DNA of 64,000 bases from RCIO01 sp964629765 (GTDB taxonomy: Bacteria; Pseudomonadota; Alphaproteobacteria; Rhizobiales; Rhizobiaceae). The stretch is taken from assembly GCA_964629765.1 (NCBI GenBank), contig CAZVTK010000005.1, forward strand, positions 27,418-91,417, read 5' to 3'. Below are positions 50,905 through 59,403 of the stretch, piece after piece. The position numbers were made by a program, and so were the translations under genes. A model generated the notes under the pieces. It did not search any database. It worked only from the letters and a program-made list of their open reading frames with translations, and had not been told where the DNA came from. Every line of letters begins with the position of its first letter. The first letter of the stretch is position 1.

Positions 50905-51494
50905 TCCGTCTGGGCCTGACCGGTTCGATCGGCATGGGCAAGTCGACCACCGCAAAAATGTTCGCCGAGGCGGGCGTGCCCGTCCACGATTCCGACGAGA
51001 CCGTGCACCGGCTCTATGCCGGGCCGGCCGCGGCGAAGGTCGAGGCGGCCTTTCCCGGCGTCGTCGTCAACGGCGTGGTCGACCGCCGGCGCCTCGCCGC
51101 GCGCGTGCTCGACGACCAGCACGCGCTGCGCCGGCTGGGCGAGATCGTCCACCCGCTGGTGCGGGCCGACGCCGACGCCTTCGTCGAGCGGCATCGCAAG
51201 CTCGAAACCCCGCTGGTGGTGCTCGACATCCCGCTGCTGTTCGAGACCGGCGGCACCGACCGGGTCGATTCCATCCTCGTCGTCACGGCGCCGCCGGAAG
51301 TCCAGCGCGAGCGGGTGATGGCGCGGCCGGGGATGACCGCCGAGAAGTTCGCCGCCGTGCTTGCCAATCAGGTTCCCGACCGGGAAAAGCGGCGCAACGC
51401 CGATTTCGTGGTCGACACCGGCGCGGGTCTCGAGGCCGCGCGGGCGCAGGTGAAGCACATCATCGCCCAGCTGACCACACGCGATCTCGGCTGA
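50901..51494 (+). CDS. coaE: dephospho-CoA kinase
   Basis: 197 aa, P-loop kinase: LGLTGSIGMGKSTTAKMFAE at the N-terminus, DSDETVHRLY with catalytic Asp, LDIPLLFETGGTDRVD, and RVMARPGMTAEKF for ATP/CoA. The start is a TTG at 50901 overlapping the aroE stop (TTGA), with GGGAGGAAGG just upstream; no ATG fits. It phosphorylates dephospho-CoA in the last CoA step. The next gene, dnaQ, starts 15 bp after its stop. Confidence 0.95.
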   Translation: MIRLGLTGSIGMGKSTTAKMFAEAGVPVHDSDETVHRLYAGPAAAKVEAAFPGVVVNGVVDRRRLAARVLDDQHALRRLGEIVHPLVRADADAFVERHRKLETPLVVLDIPLLFETGGTDRVDSILVVTAPPEVQRERVMARPGMTAEKFAAVLANQVPDREKRRNADFVVDTGAGLEAARAQVKHIIAQLTTRDLG

Positions 51495-51509
51495 ACCGGA
51501 CACCATTGC

Positions 51510-52217
51510 ATGCGCGAGATCATCTTCGACACGGAAACCACCGGGCTCGACAACAAGGCCGACCGCATCATCGAGCTCGGCGCCATCGAGCTGGTCAACC
51601 GCTTCCCGACCGGCCGCACCTTCCACCACTACATCAACCCGCAGGGCCGCCCGGTGCATCCCGAGGCGCTGGCCGTGCACGGCATCTCGGATGCCCAGCT
51701 CGTCGGCAAGCCGGTCTTCGCGGAAATCGCCGCACAGTTCGTCGCGTTCATCGAAGGCGCGTCGCTGGTCGCCCACAACGCCATGTTCGACCTCGGCTTC
51801 ATCAATGCCGAGTTCGAGCGGATCGGCCAGCCGCTCGTCGACGTCTCGCGCATCGTCGACACGCTGGCGATCGCCCGGCGCAAGCACCCGATGGGGCCGA
51901 ATTCGCTCGACGCGCTGTGCCGGCGCTATCGCATCGACAACGGCCACCGCACCAAGCACGGCGCGCTGCTGGATTCGGAGCTTCTGGCGGAAGTCTATAT
52001 CGAGATGATCGGCGGCAAGCAGGCGGCGCTGGGCCTCGACGGCCCGGCCGCGGCAGCCACCGTCGTCGTCCGCGAAACTGCGATCGTCGAGGTGGCGCTG
52101 GTGCGGCCGGAGCCCCTGCCGCCGCGAATCACCGCGGCCGAGCGCGAGGCGCATGCGGCGATGCGGGCCAGGCTCGGCGCCGACGCGATCTGGAACCGCG
52201 TCGGGGAAAATTCCTGA
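51510..52217 (+). CDS. dnaQ: DNA polymerase III epsilon subunit (proofreading exonuclease)
   Basis: 235 aa DEDDh exonuclease. Exo I is IFDTETTGLDNKADRIIELG, exo II is VAHNAMFDLGFIN, and exo III is HGALLDSELLAEVY with the His. The C-terminal 50 residues bear the alpha-subunit-binding segment and are less conserved. Removes mismatched bases during replication. Placement after coaE is conserved in rhizobia. Convergent with secB 35 bp away. Confidence 0.95.
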   Translation: MREIIFDTETTGLDNKADRIIELGAIELVNRFPTGRTFHHYINPQGRPVHPEALAVHGISDAQLVGKPVFAEIAAQFVAFIEGASLVAHNAMFDLGFINAEFERIGQPLVDVSRIVDTLAIARRKHPMGPNSLDALCRRYRIDNGHRTKHGALLDSELLAEVYIEMIGGKQAALGLDGPAAAATVVVRETAIVEVALVRPEPLPPRITAAEREAHAAMRARLGADAIWNRVGENS

Positions 52218-52251
52218 ACCTTGCGGCAGCGAAGCCGCTCCGAGAAGGTTC

Positions 52252-52755
52252 TCAGGCCTGACCGACCGGCTGCTGCCCCTTCGCCTGCTCCTGCGCCACG
52301 CGCTGCTGGAACATGGTGGCGAAATCGATGGGGTCGATCAGCAGCGGCGGGAAACCGCCATTGCGGGTCGCTTCGGCAACGATCTGCCGCGCGAAGGGGA
52401 ACAGCAGGCGCGGGCACTCGATGAAGAGCACGGGCAGCATATGCTCCTGCGGAAAACCGTCCACCCGGAACACGCCGCCATAGACGAGCTCGACATTGAA
52501 CAGCACGTCCTTCTCGTAGCTGGCCTTGGCCGACAGCGTCAGCGTCACGTCGAACTCCTTCTCCGAGACCGGATTGGCGTTCACGTTCACGTTGATGTTG
52601 ATGCCGGGCGCCTTGTCGCGGCCGCGCAGCGAGCTTGGTGCGCCGGGATTCTCGAAGGACAGATCCTTCACATACTGCGCCAGAATGTTGAGCGTCGCGC
52701 CCTGCCCGCTGCCGTTCTGCTGCGCCGGCTCTGCGGCCTTGTTTTCTTTGGCCAT
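52252..52755 (-). CDS. secB: protein-export chaperone SecB
   Basis: 167 aa. ILAQYVKDLSFENPGAPSSL is the SecB N-terminal signature; INVNVNANPVSEKEFDVTL and VFRVDGFPQEHMLPVLFIEC follow, and GFPPLLIDPIDFATMF ends the core. It holds preproteins unfolded for SecA. The start at 52755 follows CGAGG; the frame upstream is not conserved. Adjacent and opposite to dnaQ as in related genomes. Confidence 0.96.
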   Translation of the reverse strand: MAKENKAAEPAQQNGSGQGATLNILAQYVKDLSFENPGAPSSLRGRDKAPGININVNVNANPVSEKEFDVTLTLSAKASYEKDVLFNVELVYGGVFRVDGFPQEHMLPVLFIECPRLLFPFARQIVAEATRNGGFPPLLIDPIDFATMFQQRVAQEQAKGQQPVGQA

Positions 52756-52874
52756 CGGCCTCGTTTCCCCGTTCGTGCTGGGCATTGCCCGTTGAAATCG
52801 CGCCTCGCTACCATTTTTGCCGTCCGCGAGGCAAGGCGAGCCAGGCCCCGGGGGTGTCAGTGGCGTCAGTGGTG

Positions 52875-53333
52875 TCAGCGTCCGTCGATACGCCTGTACG
52901 GTTGCGGCGGCTCGCGCCTGTAGTCTTCGCTGTCGAGGTCGATGATGCGCTCGCCCGGGCCGCCCGGCCGCGCCACCACCACCGCCATCCGCAGGCCGGC
53001 GAGCTTCCAGAAGGCGCGGCGCAGCGGCGGCACGAACAGAAGCAGCCCCAGCGCGCCGGTGATGAAGCCGGGCGTGATGAGCAGCAATCCCGCCAGCAGG
53101 ATCATGACGCCGTCGGCGACCTCGCCGGCCGGCGCGTCGCCGCTCTGCACCGCCATGCGCAGCCGCGCCAGATTGCCGAGGCCCTGATGGCGCAGCAGAA
53201 GGATACCGGCTACCGAGGAGGCGACCACCAGCCCTATCGTGGCGAGCACGCCGATATGCGAGCCGACCACGACGAACATGGCGATCTCGGCGATGGGCAG
53301 CGCCAGCAGCACGAGCGGAACGAGGGCGCGCAA
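52875..53333 (-). CDS. fxsA: FxsA-family membrane protein
   Basis: 152 aa with three to four membrane segments: LVLLALPIAEIAMFVVVGSH (family N-terminal block), ATIGLVVASSVAGILLLRHQG, and VMILLAGLLLITPGFITGA (the P-G-F-x-T motif). The C-terminus is charged. In E. coli FxsA modulates phage exclusion; the exact role here is unknown. Upstream, divergent, is the Tim44-like gene. Confidence 0.9.
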   Translation of the reverse strand: MRALVPLVLLALPIAEIAMFVVVGSHIGVLATIGLVVASSVAGILLLRHQGLGNLARLRMAVQSGDAPAGEVADGVMILLAGLLLITPGFITGALGLLLFVPPLRRAFWKLAGLRMAVVVARPGGPGERIIDLDSEDYRREPPQPYRRIDGR

Positions 53334-53497
53334 GAGGATTCCTTTCGGCGACGGACAGAGGTTTCGATGCTAGATAGGGATTCTGCGGTCGTATTTGAAT
53401 GATGGCGATCGGCGTTCTATATGGGATCAATGCCCGGTCGGCGCGGCGCCGGGAAAATGGCGGACGCGACGCCCCTGCGGGCCAATTGGCGGACACG

Positions 53498-54202
53498 ATG
53501 GAATTCTTCGATTTCGGCACAATCTTCTTCCTGGTCGCCGCCGTGGTGATCTTCTTCCAGTTGCGCAACGTGCTCGGCCGGCGCACCGGCAACGAGCGGC
53601 CGCCTTTCGACCCCTATACGGCCGGCCGCACGCGCGACAAGGAAGCGCCGGCCGGCAACGACAAGGTCGTGGCGCTGCCGCGCCGCAAGGGCGCCGAGGA
53701 CCAGCCTTCGGCCTATGCCGACATCGACGCCGCGGCCCCGGCCGGCACGCCGCTGAATGCCGGCCTGCGAGCCGTGCGCGACGCCGATGCCTCCTTCGAG
53801 CCCAAGGGTTTCGTGGAGGGCGCCAAGATGGCCTACGAGATGATCGTCATGGCCTATGCCGACGGCGACCGCCGCACGCTCAAGACCTTGCTGTCGCGCG
53901 AGGTCTATGACGGCTTCGTGGCGGCGATCGCCGAGCGCGAGCAGCGCGGCGAGAAGATCCAGTCCTCCTTCGTCGGCATCGACAAGGCCGAGATCGTCAA
54001 TGCCGAGATGAAGGGCACCGAGGCGCACGTCACCTTGCGCATCGTCTCGCAGCTCATCTCGGCGACGCTCGACAAGGGCGGCGCGGTGGTCGACGGCGAC
54101 CCGGAGACGGTGGCCGAGGTGAAGGACGTGTGGACCTTCGCCCGCGACACGCGCTCCAAGGATCCGAACTGGAAGCTCGTCGCCACCGAGGCCGAGGACT
54201 GA
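53498..54202 (+). CDS. Tim44/TimA-like domain inner-membrane protein
   Basis: 234 aa. One N-terminal membrane anchor (FFDFGTIFFLVAAVVIFFQL), a low-complexity linker, and a C-terminal Tim44-like domain (EGAKMAYEMIVMAYADGDRRTLKTLLS, VTLRIVSQLISATLD, VWTFARDTRSKDPNW). The alphaproteobacterial TimA relatives are thought to be ancestors of mitochondrial Tim44, and may assist membrane protein handling near SecB. The start at 53498 places the membrane helix at the N-terminus; earlier in-frame starts to 53399 lack conservation. Confidence 0.9.
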   Translation: MEFFDFGTIFFLVAAVVIFFQLRNVLGRRTGNERPPFDPYTAGRTRDKEAPAGNDKVVALPRRKGAEDQPSAYADIDAAAPAGTPLNAGLRAVRDADASFEPKGFVEGAKMAYEMIVMAYADGDRRTLKTLLSREVYDGFVAAIAEREQRGEKIQSSFVGIDKAEIVNAEMKGTEAHVTLRIVSQLISATLDKGGAVVDGDPETVAEVKDVWTFARDTRSKDPNWKLVATEAED

Positions 54203-54221
54203 GCCTCTTGGCGGGCCGGCC

Positions 54222-55499
54222 ATGGGCGCCCCCGCGACGATCGTGCCGGTCGGCTTCGCCGGCCTGCCGGGCTGGGACGGCGACGACCACGCGGCCGCCT
54301 TTGCCGCCTTCAGGCGTTCGGCCTTCCGCTTTCTCGAAAAACCCTATCGCACCGGCGCGCTCGGCGTAGAATCCGAAGCGTTCGCCCCGGCCTATGCGGC
54401 TGCGCGCGGATTGGAAGCGCCGGGCCGCGCAGCAGCCCGCGCCTTCTTCGAGGTCCACTTCCGGCCGTTTCTCGTGGCGCCCGTCAATGGCAGGCGATCG
54501 GGCACGGCATCACCCCCACCCCTTACCCCTCCCCACAAGGGGGAGGGGGATTCTGCGACGCTTGGCGCTTCCATTGAAGAAGCAGTCGAGGCGTCCAAGT
54601 CTCCCTCCCCCTTGTGGGGAGGGGTGAGGGGTGGGGGTCTGAGCGCAAAGATCTCGGAAGCGGTCCTATCCGGCTTCGTCACCGGCTTCTACGAACCCGT
54701 TGTGGAAGCCTCGCCGGTGCGTACCGATCGTTTCACCGTGCCGCTGCTGGCGCGCCCCGCCGATCTGGTCGATGTCGACGACGCCAACCGGCCGCCCGGC
54801 CTCGACCCCTATCTCGCTTTCGGCCGCGCAACCGCGTCAGGCATCGTGCCTTGCTTCGACCGCGGCGAGATCGAGCGTGGCGCGCTCGCGGGCCGGGGGC
54901 TGGAGATCGCCTGGCTGGAGAGCAAGGTCGACGCCTTCTTCGTCCATGTGCAGGGCGCGGCCCGGCTGGCCATGACCGACGGCGCCCTGCGCCGCGTCAC
55001 CTATGCCGCCAAGTCCGGCCAGCGTTTCACGGGGCCGGGCCGGGTCCTGATCGACCTCGGCGAGATCGCGCCGGAAGCGGTCACCATGCAGTCGATCCGC
55101 GGCTGGTTCGCGGCCAATCCGCATCGCATCGACGAAATCCTCTGGCAGAACCGCTCCTACATCTTCTTTCGCGAGGCGGCGGTGGACGATCCGGCGCTCG
55201 GTCCCGTGGCGGCGGCGAAGGTGCCGCTGACCCCGGGCCGCTCGCTGGCCGTGGACCGCCTGCTGCACACGTTCGGCACGCCCTTCTACATCGATGCGCC
55301 GACGCTGACGGCATTCGGCGGCGCCGGTTTCCGCCGGCTGATGATCGCGCAGGACACCGGCTCGGCCATCGTCGGCCCGGCGCGCGGCGATCTTTTCGCC
55401 GGGTCCGGCGACGCGGCCGGCGAGATCGCCGGGGGGATAAAACATCCGGCCCGCTTCTTCATGCTCGTGCCGGCGGGGATCGCGGAGCGATTCACGTGA
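54222..55499 (+). CDS. mltA: membrane-bound lytic murein transglycosylase A, with an in-frame repeat insertion
   Basis: 425 aa. Conserved MltA/3D blocks: FVTGFYEPVVEAS, ISSLGEIAPEAVTMQSIRGWFA-like, QNRSYIFFRE, and the catalytic Asp in RLMIAQDTGSAIVGPARGD. It cleaves peptidoglycan glycan strands to 1,6-anhydro products. Residues about 97-139 come from an inverted-repeat DNA element (54512-54638) that stays in frame (PPPLTPPHKGEG ... SPLWGGVRGGG), an insertion not expected in the family. No clear lipoprotein signal was seen from ATG 54222, unlike E. coli MltA. Stop overlaps the Smr start (GTGA) and a parS-like site. Confidence 0.9.
   Translation: MGAPATIVPVGFAGLPGWDGDDHAAAFAAFRRSAFRFLEKPYRTGALGVESEAFAPAYAAARGLEAPGRAAARAFFEVHFRPFLVAPVNGRRSGTASPPPLTPPHKGEGDSATLGASIEEAVEASKSPSPLWGGVRGGGLSAKISEAVLSGFVTGFYEPVVEASPVRTDRFTVPLLARPADLVDVDDANRPPGLDPYLAFGRATASGIVPCFDRGEIERGALAGRGLEIAWLESKVDAFFVHVQGAARLAMTDGALRRVTYAAKSGQRFTGPGRVLIDLGEIAPEAVTMQSIRGWFAANPHRIDEILWQNRSYIFFREAAVDDPALGPVAAAKVPLTPGRSLAVDRLLHTFGTPFYIDAPTLTAFGGAGFRRLMIAQDTGSAIVGPARGDLFAGSGDAAGEIAGGIKHPARFFMLVPAGIAERFT
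54512..54638. repeat. long imperfect palindromic repeat inside mltA
   Basis: Arms 54512-54547 and 54603-54638 are reverse complements at 35 of 36 positions, separated by 55 bp. The sequence is the G/C-rich type with CCCCTCCCCACAAGGGGGAG, a repetitive element known from many rhizobial genomes, normally intergenic. Here it is translated in frame. Confidence 0.9.
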
Positions 55500-55503
55500 A
55501 ACA
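55488..55503. other. parS: parS-like site over the mltA-smr junction
   Basis: CGATTCACGTGAAACA: 14 of 16 to the parS consensus, core TTCACGTGAAAC intact. It covers the mltA stop (55497-55499) and the GTG start of the Smr gene (55496), 7 kb right of the origin, opposite in side to the three other sites. Confidence 0.7.
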
Positions 55504-56080
55504 TGGGCGGCGTGGCCTCACCGACGAGGAGAAGATCCTCTGGCATCGCGTTGCGCGTACGGTGAAGCCGCGCCCGGGCATGGCGATGCCGGAGGCGATA
55601 TCGGGCGATCCGCAGCCGCCGCAGCAGGATGTGTCGGCGGGCGCGCTCGCCGCCGCTGCCGGGGCGCCGCCGCGCAAAACCCCGGAAGAACCGTTCAAGC
55701 CGTTCCTGCCGCCCTATGTGCCGCCCGTCCCGGCTCCCGCTCCGCGCCCGTCCCTCGACCGGCCGACCCATGGCAGGATCGCGAAGGGCCATCTCGGCAT
55801 CGACGCGCGCATCGACCTGCACGGCATGACCCAGGCCGACGCCCACGGCACGCTGCTCGCCTTCCTCCATCGTGTTTATGCCGGCGGCCAGCGCCATGTG
55901 CTGGTCATCACCGGCAAGGGCCGCTCGAAGGGTGGAGACGGCATTCTGCGCAAGGCCGTGCCGGACTGGTTCGCCACCGCGCCGTTTCGCGGCATCGTCG
56001 GCGCATGGGCCACGGCGGCGCAGCACCATGGCGGCGAAGGCGCGCTCTATGTGCGCCTGCGCAAGGCCGGCGCGCCGTGA
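55496..56080 (+). CDS. Smr/MutS2-domain protein
   Basis: 194 aa. A Pro/Ala-rich N-terminal linker is followed by a C-terminal Smr domain: IDARIDLHGMTQADAHGTLL (D-L-H-G motif), then HVLVITGKGRSKGGDGIL (T-G-K-G motif). Smr domains are nucleases or nucleic-acid binders; the biological role of stand-alone rhizobial Smr proteins is unclear. GTG 55496 overlaps mltA by 4 bp. No ATG gives a plausible N-terminus. Confidence 0.9.
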   Translation: MKHGRRGLTDEEKILWHRVARTVKPRPGMAMPEAISGDPQPPQQDVSAGALAAAAGAPPRKTPEEPFKPFLPPYVPPVPAPAPRPSLDRPTHGRIAKGHLGIDARIDLHGMTQADAHGTLLAFLHRVYAGGQRHVLVITGKGRSKGGDGILRKAVPDWFATAPFRGIVGAWATAAQHHGGEGALYVRLRKAGAP

Positions 56081-56090
56081 TCCCGCCCCC

Positions 56091-56489
56091 ATGACCCCCC
56101 TCGGCCTGCGCATCCGCGAGCTGCGCCGCGAGCGTGGCGTCAGCCAGCGCGACATGGCGAGGGCGCTGGGCGTCACGCCCGCCTACCTGTCGGCCTTCGA
56201 GCACGGCCATCGCGGCCGCCCGAGCTGGGCGATGGTGCAGAAGATCATCGGCTACTTCAACGTGATCTGGGACGAGGCCGACGAACTCGGCCGGCTGGCC
56301 GGCCTGTCCGACCCGCGGATCGTCATCGATACGGCCGGCCTGTCGCCGCGGGCGACGCGGCTCGCCAACAGGCTGGCCGGCGAGATCGGATCCCTGTCGG
56401 AGGACGACCTGGAAAGACTGACGAGGCTGCTGGACGAGATGGCGGCCCGCCCCGATGCGCCCGGAACCCCTGTCAGAACAGGGAGCTGA
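56091..56489 (+). CDS. XRE-family helix-turn-helix regulator
   Basis: 132 aa. The HTH LRIRELRRERGVSQRDMARA with LGVTPAYLSAFEHGHRGRPS is Cro/C1-like. The C-terminal half has LSEDDLERLTRLLDEMAAR and is not a known ligand domain. The start ATG 56091 is 10 bp after the Smr stop, so it is in the tim44-mltA-smr operon. It overlaps the convergent DUF1402-like gene by 17 bp. Target genes unknown. Confidence 0.85.
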   Translation: MTPLGLRIRELRRERGVSQRDMARALGVTPAYLSAFEHGHRGRPSWAMVQKIIGYFNVIWDEADELGRLAGLSDPRIVIDTAGLSPRATRLANRLAGEIGSLSEDDLERLTRLLDEMAARPDAPGTPVRTGS

Positions 56490-57492
56490 GCTCGGCGATG
56501 CGGTCGTTCACCAGCCAGCCATAGTAGTTTTCCTGCGGCAGCCGCGCCGGCAGGCCGTTCTTGCGGCGCTTGTCGTTCTCCGCCTTCAGCGCCCGCGCCC
56601 GCTCCTCGGGCGAGCCCAGATTGTAGAGCGTGGCCGTGATGCCGGGATTCTTGGAGATGTCGAAGCCGGCGATGCTGCGATAGGCGTCGATGGAGGTCTT
56701 CAGCGTCGCCGCGACATAGTTCAGCGTGCGGTCCGGGTCCATGATCGCCTGGTAGACGGCGTTGGCGTCGCCCGCGTCGAGCTTGGGCAGGCCGGAGACG
56801 CGATGCACGAGGTCGCTCATCTGCAGGGCGGTGAGCGGGTTGACCTGGCCGATGCCGAAGGTCTGGCCGGCATAGAAGGGCTGGAAGAACACCGCGCCGA
56901 AGCGGTTGTCGGGAAAGCGGGCGCCGTCCACGCGCTTGCCGCGGAACTGCGCGTTCCACACCCGCTCGCGGCAGGCCCACAGATCGTAGCTGTCGGACTG
57001 CGCGCAGCCGTCGAACTGGGAGCGGGAGACGAACTTGCCGATCGACTCGCCGCCGTAGCCGAACTCCAGCGCGCTGGTCAGGTAGGAGATGGCCTTGACG
57101 TAATAGGTCTGGAGCCGGTCGTAGGCGTCGACATTGTAGGTGTGCTCGCCGACGATGGCGCCGACCATGTGGATCGGATCGATGCCGTACTGGCGCGACA
57201 CGCTGGCGATCTTGCCGCGCAGCGCGTCGTCGCGGCGCAACAGGTCGAGCACGCGGCGGTATTTCGCGTCGTAGGTGGTGCGGTTGGCCCGCGTGCGGCT
57301 GGCCGAGCCCGAGGGCACGGCCGGCTGCTCGGCGTTGCGGTTGCCGGGCGGCACGACGGTCTGGGCGAAAGCCGGCGCGCCGGCCGCCAGCCCGGCCGCC
57401 AGCATAGCCCCCGCCGCCAGTCCCGCCAGAATTCGCCTCAAGACACGGACCCCGCCGCTTGCCGTTCCGTCATGTCGGCTCATGCCACGCAT
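56473..57492 (-). CDS. DUF1402-family exported protein
   Basis: About 339 aa. Signal peptide: RRILAGLAAGAMLAAGLAAG with cleavage near APAFAQ. The mature part has YDAKYRRVLDLLRRDDALR, YGIDPIHMVGAIVGEHTYNVD and FGIGQVNPLTALQMSD, which resembles lysozyme-like/transglycosylase scanning (E in GEHT, then GIGQVNP like the G-x-x-Q of lytic transglycosylases). DUF1402 is otherwise uncharacterised and common in rhizobia. Start uncertain: ATG 57492, ATG 57483 or TTG 57507. Convergent with the HTH gene. Confidence 0.8.
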   Translation of the reverse strand: MRGMSRHDGTASGGVRVLRRILAGLAAGAMLAAGLAAGAPAFAQTVVPPGNRNAEQPAVPSGSASRTRANRTTYDAKYRRVLDLLRRDDALRGKIASVSRQYGIDPIHMVGAIVGEHTYNVDAYDRLQTYYVKAISYLTSALEFGYGGESIGKFVSRSQFDGCAQSDSYDLWACRERVWNAQFRGKRVDGARFPDNRFGAVFFQPFYAGQTFGIGQVNPLTALQMSDLVHRVSGLPKLDAGDANAVYQAIMDPDRTLNYVAATLKTSIDAYRSIAGFDISKNPGITATLYNLGSPEERARALKAENDKRRKNGLPARLPQENYYGWLVNDRIAELSSLF

Positions 57493-57562
57493 TACGCGCC
57501 GAGCCAACCGGAAATCGCAACCACGAATCGCCGCAGAGTTGTACCCCGGCGAAGCCTTGTGC

Positions 57563-58873
57563 CTAAAGGATGAATCGCGACAAATCTGTGTTCCGCGCGA
57601 TCTCGGCGACGTGGTCCTTCACATATTGGGCGTCGATCGTGACGTTTGTGCCACTCCTGTCCGGCGCGTCGTACGAGATGTCGTCCAGTACGCGCTCCAT
57701 CACCGTCTGCAAGCGCCGCGCGCCGATATTCTCGATCGAGGCATTGAGATCGACCGCGATTCCCGCCAGTTCGTCGATGGCGTCGTCGGTGAAGACCAGC
57801 TCCACGCCCTCGGTCTTCATCAGCGCGACATACTGCTTGATGAGGCTCGCCTCCGTCTCGGTCAGGATACGGCGGAAATCCTCCTTTTCCAGCGCGCGCA
57901 GCTCGACGCGGATCGGCAGCCGGCCCTGAAGCTCGGGCAGCAGGTCGGACGGCTTGGACACGTGGAACGCGCCGGACGCGATGAACAGAATGTGATCGGT
58001 CTTGATCGGTCCGTATTTGGTCGCGACGGTGGTGCCCTCCACCAGCGGCAGCAGGTCTCGCTGCACGCCCTCGCGCGACGGCCCGCCCGAAATATCCGAG
58101 CGCGCGGCGATCTTGTCGATCTCGTCGAGGAAGACGATGCCGTCGTTCTCGGCCGATTCCATCGCCCGGCGCACCACCTCGTCCTGGTCGAGCAGCTTGT
58201 CGCTCTCGTCGTTGACGAGCAAATCGTAGCTGTCCTTGACGGTGGTCTTGCGCGTCTTGGTGCGCTTCTGGCCCATGGCCTTGGCCATCATGTCGCCGAT
58301 GTTGATCATGCCGACATTGGCGCCCGGCATGCCGGGTATGTCGAAGCCCGGCATGCCGCCCGAGCCGGTGTCGGCCACCTCGATCTCGATCTCGCTCCCG
58401 TCCAGCTCGTTGTTGCGCAGCTTCCGGCGGAAGCTTTCGCGCGTGGCGGGGCTCGCCGTCTTGCCGACCAGCGCCTCCAGCACGCGCTCCTCGGCGTTGA
58501 GATGGGCGCGCGCCTTCACGTCCTCGCGCATCTTCTCGCGGGTGAGCGCGATGGCCGTCTCCACCAGGTCGCGTACGATCTGCTCGACGTCGCGGCCGAC
58601 ATAGCCGACCTCGGTGAACTTGGTCGCCTCGACCTTGATGAAGGGCGCGCCGGCGAGCCGGGCGAGGCGGCGGCTGATCTCGGTCTTGCCGACGCCGGTG
58701 GGGCCGATCATCAGGATGTTCTTCGGCATCACCTCCTCGCGCATCTGGCCTTCGAGCTGCTGGCGCCGCCAGCGGTTGCGCAGGGCGATGGCCACGGCGC
58801 GCTTGGCGTCCTTCTGGCCGATGATGTAGCGGTCGAGCTCGGAAACGATCTCGCGGGGGGAAATATTGGTCAT
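57563..58873 (-). CDS. hslU: HslUV protease ATPase subunit
   Basis: 436 aa AAA+ unfoldase. It begins SPREIVSELDRYIIGQKDAK, Walker A is GPTGVGKTEISRRLA with FIKVEATKFTEVGYVGRDVE next, the I domain lies mid-protein, Walker B is IVFLDEIDKIAAR, and sensor 2 and the C-terminal LSRFIL tail that docks into HslV end the chain. Works with the HslV peptidase encoded upstream, with a GNAT gene between. Overlaps that gene by 4 bp. Confidence 0.97.
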   Translation of the reverse strand: MTNISPREIVSELDRYIIGQKDAKRAVAIALRNRWRRQQLEGQMREEVMPKNILMIGPTGVGKTEISRRLARLAGAPFIKVEATKFTEVGYVGRDVEQIVRDLVETAIALTREKMREDVKARAHLNAEERVLEALVGKTASPATRESFRRKLRNNELDGSEIEIEVADTGSGGMPGFDIPGMPGANVGMINIGDMMAKAMGQKRTKTRKTTVKDSYDLLVNDESDKLLDQDEVVRRAMESAENDGIVFLDEIDKIAARSDISGGPSREGVQRDLLPLVEGTTVATKYGPIKTDHILFIASGAFHVSKPSDLLPELQGRLPIRVELRALEKEDFRRILTETEASLIKQYVALMKTEGVELVFTDDAIDELAGIAVDLNASIENIGARRLQTVMERVLDDISYDAPDRSGTNVTIDAQYVKDHVAEIARNTDLSRFIL

Positions 58874-59403
58874 TGGTCTGCCTCTTGGGGCGCGTCCCGG
58901 CTCATGAGCAGAACGGAACCGTAGATTGAATGTCTCTCGTCGAGGGCGGCAAAGCCCGCCTTCTCATAGGCGCGGATGGCGCGGGCGTTGACCGGGTCGG
59001 GATCGATGATCACCCGCGGCACGCCCTCGCCGAACAGCATTTCGGTGAACTCGGCGACGATGGCCGAGCCGTGTCCCTTGCCGAGCAGCTCGGCCGGACC
59101 CATCGAGATGTCGAGCCCGATCGTGCCGAAGGGCTGGTCCCGGTAGGGATGGCCGTCCTCCAGATGCGGGTCGTAGCTCTGGAGATAGGCGATCGGCTCG
59201 CCGTCCAGCTCGACGATCAGCGGCTCGGTCTCGATGCTCTCCATCGCCTCGCGGATCTCGTCGACGTTCTGGTCCGGGTCGTCGCCCCACCATTGCGCGT
59301 TGTGGGGCTGCGCCAGCCACTGCGCCAGCATCGGCAGATCGTCGTCCTCGACCGCGCGGAAATCGTAGCGCCGGGCTGCCCCGTCGGCCCGTCTATTCGG
59401 CAT
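58870..59403 (-). CDS. GNAT-family N-acetyltransferase (AAC(6')-like)
   Basis: 177 aa. YDFRAVEDDDLPMLAQWLAQ at the start and QWWGDDPDQN, then the acetyl-CoA pyrophosphate loop LLGKGHGSAIVAEF and NARAIRAYEKAGF near the end. The layout matches the aminoglycoside 6'-acetyltransferase-like branch, but drug resistance cannot be inferred. Start ATG 59403 overlaps the hslV stop region by 11 bp; its stop overlaps the hslU start by 4 bp. Hence one hslV-GNAT-hslU unit. Confidence 0.88.
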   Translation of the reverse strand: MPNRRADGAARRYDFRAVEDDDLPMLAQWLAQPHNAQWWGDDPDQNVDEIREAMESIETEPLIVELDGEPIAYLQSYDPHLEDGHPYRDQPFGTIGLDISMGPAELLGKGHGSAIVAEFTEMLFGEGVPRVIIDPDPVNARAIRAYEKAGFAALDERHSIYGSVLLMSRDAPQEADQ

